16,781 nt of DNA, from positions 1 to 16,781 of the forward strand of contig CAIXQT010000127.1 of the NCBI GenBank assembly GCA_903921665.1, written 5' to 3'. The stretch comes from an uncultured Opitutia bacterium. Lineage in GTDB: Bacteria > Verrucomicrobiota > Verrucomicrobiia > Opitutales > UBA953. Positions 12,901 to 16,781 of this stretch are shown here, one piece after another. The position numbers and the translations under genes are program-made. Position 1 is the stretch's first letter. Every line of letters starts with the position of its first letter. The notes beneath the pieces are model-generated. The model saw nothing but the letters and a program-made list of their open reading frames with translations. It was not told the origin of the DNA and ran no database searches.

Positions 12901-13286
12901 GCAACGCCGGCGGCATGACCGGACCGGACCTCACCCTGAGCGGCGGACGCTACAGCCCGCACGACTTCCTCGACCAGATCATCAACCCCAGCAAGGTGAT
13001 CAACGAGCAGTTCGCGCCGGTCATCGTCACCAAGAACAACGGCGAGACCTTCAGCGGCGTCGTCGTGAACCTCAACGGCGACCGCGTGAGCATCAACACC
13101 GACCTCTCCGATCCTTCCCAGCAGGTCTCCATCGACCGCAAGGAAGTGAAGAGCATGGAACTGAGCACCGTTTCGCCCATGCCGCCCATGCTCCTGAGCA
13201 TGCTCACGCAGGAAGAGATCCTCGACCTCGTGGCGTACGTCCTGAGCGGCGGGGATAAGGAGAACGCGTTCTTCCAGAAGAAGTAA
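9915..13286 (+). CDS. Exported DUF1080 / beta-propeller / HEAT-like / cytochrome c fusion protein
   Basis: A 1123-residue exported protein. Residues 1-21 are a signal peptide (cut near LSA-QDG). Residues 22-225 match the 3-keto-disaccharide hydrolase domain (DUF1080), with FKPLFDGKTLAGWDG and SGIQYRSKE typical. A Lys/Ala-rich linker (about 249-268) follows, then a PVC membrane-bound-dehydrogenase type propeller (about 290-650) with a calcium-loop-like DSDGDDQLD (388-396). The region 665-960 is helical and HEAT-like. C989-F-T-C992-H993 is a haem c site in a PVC-type haem-binding domain (about 975-1115). The protein thus joins glycoside cleavage with a redox module in the periplasm. It follows the Gfo/Idh/MocA gene by 659 bp, so it is a functional neighbour rather than an operon partner. 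Electron acceptor and substrate are unknown; the propeller's catalytic activity is unproven in this family. Confidence 0.88.
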   Translation: MRNPLSALLAFLLAALAPLSAQDGFKPLFDGKTLAGWDGNPELWSVEDGAITGKTKGPDHLAYNQFLIWRGGVVKNFELRAKIKCSASNSGIQYRSKELPEAGKWVVGGYQCDVHANAPYNAMVYEERGRGILVQNGQSVIIDEKGDKWLAAERDPVKVDFTEWQEYVIIAQGNHLIHKINGKVTIDLVDHQEKNRSLEGLLAFQVHKGPAMIVQIKDIMLKELPETALLSLEKNQIPSDAQRIVPPAAKKAAPKAKKAPAKAAAKKTPADPNTGKAIGENKATPIDRIKAPEGFKVELLYSVPGESLGSWVALCADDKGRIYASDQYGDLYRFPAPAAGQALKAADIKKMSVSIRAINGMVWAFGALYAGVNDYEKKIPSGFYRLSDSDGDDQLDKVELLRAIESGGDHGVHKVVVTKDQQGFYLITGNNSIKTETAATSPVAPLWGDDHLLPRMPDGRGHNRHVLAPGGIVYRISKDGKTFETFASGFRNIYGGAINRSGDLFTYDADMEYDFNTSWYRPTRVNHVVSGGEYGWRNGAGKYPEFYPDNLPATVNIGPGSPTGIAFGYGAKFPAKYQEALYIMDWSWGKIYAIDLQAKGASYVGTKTDFIGGAPLPVTDLLIHPQDGAMYFAIGGRKVQSGLYRVTYAGKESTEPVLASVAKVAPEVAARKALEKFHGKQDAKAADAAWPHLSSSDRWLRFAARGVLEHQPYAGWSERAFAEKNTTARLEALLALTRQAAKCPYHTERAAKPDPRTGIAPTTAAPTAAEAALRDRLLAALRADDFNQLTLEQKLLHVRLTQIILHRYGNPDAAGVAAIVAQYDAAYPSADFGLNWLLVETLGHLQSPTLAAKAMAFVANAGSQEPELEVMRSVRMLKTGWTPALREAQLNWFVKAASYRGGSSFGKFVEFIRNDSLATFTPEELARHEKLIALAKNPPVKSAYENVGAMFAGRTPKNWTLEELSAATKTGLKGRDFAQGRKVFSAAACFTCHRFGNAGGMTGPDLTLSGGRYSPHDFLDQIINPSKVINEQFAPVIVTKNNGETFSGVVVNLNGDRVSINTDLSDPSQQVSIDRKEVKSMELSTVSPMPPMLLSMLTQEEILDLVAYVLSGGDKENAFFQKK

Positions 13287-13345
13287 GCGCGGCTAAGACG
13301 CGCGGGGATCAGCTGGCATGGTGAACTGCTGCGAAGCAGGCGCGG
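13287..13345 (+). repeat. Post-stop hairpins and GGGGATCAGCTGG module
   Basis: Directly after the TAA, GCGCG-GCTAAGA-CGCGC (13287-13303) is a short hairpin. GGGGATCAGCTGGCATGGTGA and CTGCT-GCGA-AGCAG (13304-13339) then match the minus-strand module behind the porin stop (6549-6585). Weak hairpins and the absence of a T-run leave termination unproven. Confidence 0.55.
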
Positions 13346-13365
13346 CCGAGGCAGCGTTGGGGGCC

Positions 13366-13601
13366 TGCTGGCAGGCTGGCATGCTGCGAAGCAGAGGCAC
13401 CATAGCAGAGGGGACACGTGGGCACGGTGACATGGGGAGAGGCAAAGAGACCGTGCAAAGGTGCAAATCGGAGCGGCGCTCCTGTGCAAAGGTGCAAAAG
13501 TTAAAACTGGGGAAGGGCTAGGGCCGGGGCTCGGGCTAGTTAGTCGATGGAGAGGCATCGCTTCGGGTGGCGGGTGGCAGCCCCAGGTGGCGGGTGGCGG
13601 G
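13366..13601 (+). repeat. Full 3' cassette, longest copy
   Basis: In order: TGCTGGCAGGCTGGCATG and GCTGCGAAGCAG (13366-13394), GAGGGGACACGTGGGCA (13409-13425), GTGCAAAGGTGCAAA (13453-13467), GGAGC-GGC-GCTCC hairpin (13470-13482), GTGCAAAGGTGCAAAAG (13484-13500), the G-rich tract, CGATG/CATCG (13545-13560) and two GGTGGCG clusters (13562-13601). The first part matches 4321-4452 closely and the second part matches 2621-2722 closely. Confidence 0.7.
13509..13535 (+). other. Potential G-quadruplex tract
   Basis: Five G-runs start at 13509, 13515, 13521, 13526 and 13533 with short loops (GGGGAAGGGCTAGGGCC then GGGGCTCGGG). The third run context differs from the other copies while the G-runs are kept. 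Confidence 0.62.
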
Positions 13602-13625
13602 CATGGTCGATCACGCATCATCTAT

Positions 13626-13634
13626 CCTTTATCC
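13626..13634 (+). promoter_or_regulatory. CCTTTATCC motif 33 nt before the sulfatase start
   Basis: CCTTTATCC at 13626-13634 lies 33 nt before the ATG at 13668. As with dctA, the start codon is preceded by CACCCCC and a CATCTTG segment, so the whole 5' leader is similar between the two unrelated genes. Confidence 0.4.
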
Positions 13635-13667
13635 CTGCCAGTTATCATCCATCTTGAGCGCACCCCC

Positions 13668-15461
13668 ATGCGCCTCGCCCTCGCTTGCCTGCTCCTCATC
13701 GTTTATCGGCTGACCGCCGCGACGCAGCCTAACGTGGTCGTACTGCTTGCCGATGACGCCGGTTGGGGTGATTATTCCTTCAACGGTAACCGCCAGGTCG
13801 CCACGCCGCACATCGACGCCATCGCCAAGGCCGGCGCACATTTCGACCGCTTCTTCGTGCAGCCCGTCTGCGCCCCGACCCGCTCCGAGTTTCTCACCGG
13901 GCGTTACCACCGTCGCCTCGGCGTCTACGGAGTGTCCACCGGACAGGAGCGCATGAACCCCGACGAGAAGACCGTGGCAGACTCCTTCAAGCGCGCCGGG
14001 TATGTCACCGGGCTCTTCGGTAAATGGCACAACGGCAGCCAATGGCCGTATCACCCGCTCGCCCGCGGCTTCGACACCTTCTGGGGCTACACTTCCGGCC
14101 ATTGGGGCGAATACTTCGACGCGCCGCTCGAGCATAACGGAGTCATGAAGACGTCGCAGGGCTACATCGTCGACGTCCTCACCGACAAAGCGCTGCAGTT
14201 CATCGATCGCAACAAGTCCAGGCCATTCCTGTGCTTCGTGCCGTTCACCACGCCGCATTCGCCGTGGTCGGCCCCCGCCTCGGACTGGGCCCGCTTCAAG
14301 GACAAACCCCTCAGCCAGACCGCGACGAACGCCCAAGCCGAGAAGCCCGATGAGACCCGCTGTGCTTTGGCAATGGTCGAGAACCAAGACCGCAATGTCG
14401 GGCGAATCCTCGCCAAGCTCAAGGAATTGAATCTCGAGAACGATACCATCGTCGTCTACTTCTCCGACAACGGGCCCAACGGCCATCGCTGGACCGGGGG
14501 CATGAAAGGCACCAAGGCGACTACCGACGAAGGCGGCGTCCGCTCGCCCCTCTTCATCCGCTGGCCGGGCAAGATCGCCGCCGGCTCGCAGGTGAAGCCC
14601 ATCGCCGGCGCCATTGATCTCGCGTCAACGCTAGAAGCTTTGGCCGGCGTGAAGCGGGTCGGCGACCGCCCGCGCGACGGCCGCGACCTCTCGCCGTTAC
14701 TCAAGACCGGGCACGACGCCGACTGGGCTCCGCGGCAGATCTTCAACACGTGGGGTAATAACATCAGCGTGCGCACTCAGACCCATCGTCTCGATGGCGC
14801 GGGCAATCTCTTCGACATGGTCGCCGACCCCGGCCAGACCACGCCGGTCCAGTCCAAACAGCCTGAGCTAGCCCAGGAACTTGTCGCATCGATCGCTGCG
14901 TGGCGCAAGGAAATGGGCATCGCCGCACCTACGGGCGGCAAAGGCAAGGGCAAGGGCGCAAACGGACCCGGCAACGCCGTTGATCCGCGCCCGCTCCACG
15001 TCGGCTACCGCGAGTTCCCGACGACCATGCTGCCGGCGCGCGACGGCGAACCGCGAGGCCAGATGCGACGCAGCGCCGCGGCGCCGAACTCTTCCTATTT
15101 CGTGAACTGGACGAAGCCCGAGGACGCCGCCGTCTGGAACGTCGAGGTAGTCACCGCTGGCACTTACATTGTCACGCTGGATTACGCCTGCCCGGCCGAT
15201 GCCGTCGGCACCCCCTTGGAATTCTCCTTCGAAGGCACCCTGCTCAAAGGCAAGATCACCGAAGCCTTCGACAGCCCGCTCAAGCCTGAGCAGGACACCC
15301 TGCCCCGTCCGCACGGCGAGTCTACCATGCGCGACTTCCGCACCATGACCCTCGGCGAAGTCCGGCTCGAACCTGGCAAAGGCGAGCTCAAGCTCCGCGC
15401 CCCGGAAGTCCGCGGCAAGAGCGTCATGGATCTGCGGCGCGTGACCTTGACGCTGAAGTGA
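13668..15461 (+). CDS. Exported formylglycine-dependent sulfatase with C-terminal accessory domain
   Basis: A 597-residue type I sulfatase. Residues 1-18 are a signal peptide (MRLALACLLLIVYRLTAA). The catalytic motif C68-A-P-T-R72 in VQPVCAPTRSEFLTGR carries the cysteine that is converted to formylglycine, which requires a maturase not seen here. Metal ligands include D29 and D30 (LLADDAGWGD) and D267-N268 (YFSDNG); GKWH is at 118-121. The sulfatase domain ends near 415. A Gly/Lys linker GGKGKGKGANG (423-433) leads to a beta-rich domain (about 465-597) resembling accessory carbohydrate-binding modules of planctomycetal and verrucomicrobial sulfatases. Substrate is probably a sulfated glycan, not identifiable from sequence. 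The start is fixed by the signal peptide; the open frame back to 13461 only reads repeat modules. Confidence 0.92.
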   Translation: MRLALACLLLIVYRLTAATQPNVVVLLADDAGWGDYSFNGNRQVATPHIDAIAKAGAHFDRFFVQPVCAPTRSEFLTGRYHRRLGVYGVSTGQERMNPDEKTVADSFKRAGYVTGLFGKWHNGSQWPYHPLARGFDTFWGYTSGHWGEYFDAPLEHNGVMKTSQGYIVDVLTDKALQFIDRNKSRPFLCFVPFTTPHSPWSAPASDWARFKDKPLSQTATNAQAEKPDETRCALAMVENQDRNVGRILAKLKELNLENDTIVVYFSDNGPNGHRWTGGMKGTKATTDEGGVRSPLFIRWPGKIAAGSQVKPIAGAIDLASTLEALAGVKRVGDRPRDGRDLSPLLKTGHDADWAPRQIFNTWGNNISVRTQTHRLDGAGNLFDMVADPGQTTPVQSKQPELAQELVASIAAWRKEMGIAAPTGGKGKGKGANGPGNAVDPRPLHVGYREFPTTMLPARDGEPRGQMRRSAAAPNSSYFVNWTKPEDAAVWNVEVVTAGTYIVTLDYACPADAVGTPLEFSFEGTLLKGKITEAFDSPLKPEQDTLPRPHGESTMRDFRTMTLGEVRLEPGKGELKLRAPEVRGKSVMDLRRVTLTLK

Positions 15462-15463
15462 GT

Positions 15464-15656
15464 GCGGCGGAGCCTCGAGGGGGGCATGTGGGCAAGGTGA
15501 CACGGGGGCACGAGAGAGGCAAAAGGCCGTGCAAAGGTGCAAATCGGAGCGGAGCTCCTGTGCAAAAGTGCAAAGGTAGAGACAGAGTCAGGGCTTGGGC
15601 CGGGGCCAGGGCTAGATAGCCAATGGAGAGGCAAAGATTCGGGTGGCGGGTGGCGG
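15464..15656 (+). repeat. 3' cassette of the sulfatase gene
   Basis: Begins 2 nt after the TGA with a degraded GCGGC-GGA-GCC hairpin (15464-15474), then GAGGGGGGCATGTGGGCA (15477-15494), GTGCAAAGGTGCAAA (15529-15543), GGAGC-GGA-GCTCC (15546-15558), GTGCAAAAGTGCAAAGG (15560-15576), the G-rich tract and GGTGGCG repeats (15638-15656). Confidence 0.68.
15591..15611 (+). other. Potential G-quadruplex tract
   Basis: Four G-runs start at 15591, 15597, 15602 and 15609 (GGGCTTGGGCC then GGGGCCAGGG). Loop sequences differ from the other three copies, but four runs of at least three G are preserved. Confidence 0.58.
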
Positions 15657-15657
15657 C

Positions 15658-15761
15658 CTAAATCCATTCAGCCCTCGATTCAGCCCTCTGTCATCGATTC
15701 AGCCATCACCTCTTCCATTCAGCCCTCCGTCATCGACGCAGCCATCGACTCAGTCATCTAA
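15658..15761 (+). repeat. CAGYC array, six CAG units
   Basis: CAG units at 15669, 15681, 15700, 15720, 15739 and 15751 give steps of 12, 19, 20, 19 and 12 bp. The first 65 bp nearly equal 1134-1198. The array ends 49 bp before the GTG of the 67-aa gene, the same distance as the 1134-1246 array from its gene. Confidence 0.65.
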
Positions 15762-15810
15762 CCAGTGAGCCTTCCTTGACGGACATACGCCGTACGCCCA
15801 ACTTCCCATC

Positions 15811-16014
15811 GTGAAGTTCATGCTCCTTTTCCTGCTGGTCGTGCGGATGCTGTTCCTGTCGGCGGCCGGCGCCTTCTGCATCTTCGGCCTGTTGCATGCC
15901 GCCGACCCGAAGGTCCAGTGGTATTGGACCGTCGGCCATGTCGTCGTGCTTGCCGCCTGCGTGTTCCTGATCGGTCGGGTCTGGGCTTCGCTGAAGCAGA
16001 CTTGGAAGCAGTAA
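15811..16014 (+). CDS. Small two-span membrane protein, function unknown
   Basis: A 67-residue hydrophobic protein not recognised as a known family. Two membrane spans are clear, about 4-28 (MLLFLLVVRMLFLSAAGAFC region) and 39-57 (WTVGHVVVLAACVFLIGRV), joined by a short polar loop DPKVQW and ended by a basic tail LKQTWKQ, so both ends are probably cytoplasmic. The GTG at 15811 is used; an ATG three codons later (15820) is an alternative. It is believed real because it follows a CAGYC array at the usual distance and has coherent topology and GC-rich third positions. It lies 102 bp before the next gene and could share a transcript with it. The usual 3' cassette is missing after its stop, which agrees with that. 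Confidence 0.6.
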   Translation: MKFMLLFLLVVRMLFLSAAGAFCIFGLLHAADPKVQWYWTVGHVVVLAACVFLIGRVWASLKQTWKQ

Positions 16015-16087
16015 GGCGGACAGGTCGGGTCAGCTGAGGTAAACAGGGCCAGACTGAGACGAAGTCGGGCTGGATAATCCTGGGTCA

Positions 16088-16103
16088 GGCATATAAATAT
16101 GCC
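16088..16103. promoter_or_regulatory. 16-bp AT-rich palindrome before the SGNH gene
   Basis: GGCATAT-AA-ATATGCC is a perfect palindrome 13 nt before the ATG at 16117. TATAAA in its centre could act as a -10 box, and the dyad could be an operator or a 5'-end hairpin. It has no second copy in the window. Confidence 0.4.
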
Positions 16104-16116
16104 GACCATCCCTCTC

Positions 16117-16781
16117 ATGAAGTCACGCGCCTTCCTCCTGCTTGTCGCCACCCTGTCCGCCGGCCTGATCGCCGCCGACAAGCCGGTCACCGATCACTCC
16201 AAGCTGACCAGCAAGGAAGCCAAGGCCAACGCCGCCAACTGGCCGGACAACAGCAAGGGCTCGCCCACGCCGCACGCCCCGGCCGAGAACCCGCCGGCCG
16301 CGACGACGCAGCGCAGCCAAAAGGTCGCACCGCCCGCTTCCGGCGAGCGCGTGGTCTTCATCGGTAACGGCTTCGCCGAGCGCGACACCTACTACGGCCG
16401 CCTCGAGACCGAGCTGCAACTCCGCTTCCCGGAACAGAACCTGATCGTCCGCAACATGGGGCGCTCGGGTGACACCCCGGCCTTCCGTCCGCATCCCGCC
16501 CGCGCCAGCCAGTGGGCCTTCCCGGGCGCCGAGCAGTTCCATCCCGAATACGCCCAGCATAACGGCAAGGGCTTCTTCTCCACGCCCGACCAGTGGCTCT
16601 TCCACCTGAAGGCCGACACCGTCGTCGCGTTCTTCGGTTACAACGAATCGTTTGACGGTCCCGGACGCGCCGCGAACTACGAAGCCGAGGTCGACGCCTT
16701 CGTCGCGCATTCCCTGACCAAGGCCTACAATGGCAAGACCGCTCCGCGCCTGGTGCTCGTCTCGCCGATCGCCTTCGAGAA
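16117..16781 (+). CDS. SGNH-like N-terminal domain of a large PVC multidomain protein, 3' end outside window
   Basis: 221 residues are visible and the gene runs off the window. MKSRAFLLLVATLSAGLIAA is a signal peptide, followed by a Pro/Ala/Lys-rich segment to about 75. From ERVVFIGNGFAERDTYYGRLE onward it matches the SGNH/GDSL-like domain that in Verrucomicrobiota precedes a propeller, HEAT-like repeats and a haem c domain. Further family blocks are LIVRNMGRSGDTPAFRP (109-125), FFGYNESFDGPG (172-183) and RLVLVSPIAFE (211-221). The usual catalytic Ser of block I (GDS) is replaced: the visible sequence is GNGFAER, as is usual in this group, so hydrolase activity is doubtful. If complete it would be a second electron-transfer fusion protein in this window, with 9915-13286. 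The continuation is inferred. Confidence 0.78.
   Translation, partial: MKSRAFLLLVATLSAGLIAADKPVTDHSKLTSKEAKANAANWPDNSKGSPTPHAPAENPPAATTQRSQKVAPPASGERVVFIGNGFAERDTYYGRLETELQLRFPEQNLIVRNMGRSGDTPAFRPHPARASQWAFPGAEQFHPEYAQHNGKGFFSTPDQWLFHLKADTVVAFFGYNESFDGPGRAANYEAEVDAFVAHSLTKAYNGKTAPRLVLVSPIAFE

Overview
The window is a high-GC bacterial chromosome segment, most likely from a Verrucomicrobiota member (PVC group, possibly near Opitutales). This is inferred from gene content: a PVC-type propeller/HEAT/haem c protein, a 3-keto-disaccharide hydrolase (DUF1080) domain, a Tat-exported Gfo/Idh/MocA oxidoreductase, a formylglycine sulfatase, an OprO/P-type porin and a large protein starting with an SGNH-like domain. 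No rRNA, tRNA, CRISPR array or transposase gene was recognised.

Genes left to right: 3' part of an MnmC-like methyltransferase (2-706, +); a membrane-anchored von Willebrand A protein (1294-2547, +); the C4-dicarboxylate transporter DctA (2977-4218, +); a beta-lactamase-family lipoprotein (4876-6069, +); a porin (6606-7739, -) divergent from a Gfo/Idh/MocA oxidoreductase (7864-9255, +); a 1123-aa fusion of DUF1080, beta-propeller, HEAT-like region and cytochrome c (9915-13286, +); a sulfatase with a C-terminal accessory domain (13668-15461, +); a 67-aa two-span membrane protein (15811-16014, +); and the start of an SGNH-like PVC multidomain protein (16117 to the window end, +). From the porin onward the set fits an envelope or periplasmic glycan-use island: uptake, C3 oxidation/hydrolysis of glycosides, desulfation and electron transfer. 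That joint role is inferred. Genes are separated by long gaps, so they look mostly monocistronic.

The most unusual part is the DNA between genes. Most gaps of 400-660 bp are mosaics of recurring modules in a fairly fixed order. After the stop codon comes a GC-rich palindrome, often overlapping the stop, then GAGGGG plus a CACGTGGGCA-type module, then a GTGCAAAG direct-repeat module holding a swappable hairpin, then a G-quadruplex-capable GGGCTA tract, then GGTGGCG repeats. The middle of the gap holds REP/REPIN-like hairpins with GTAG at the foot, an inverted-repeat element with ACCGGA arms, and hairpin plus GCGGTTG heptad modules. Before the next gene come CAGYC arrays of 12- and 19-bp steps and a CCTTTATCC motif about 34 nt upstream of three start codons. 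The 3' modules follow gene orientation: the minus-strand porin carries one on the minus strand. Start codons are preceded by C/T-rich DNA rather than a Shine-Dalgarno sequence.
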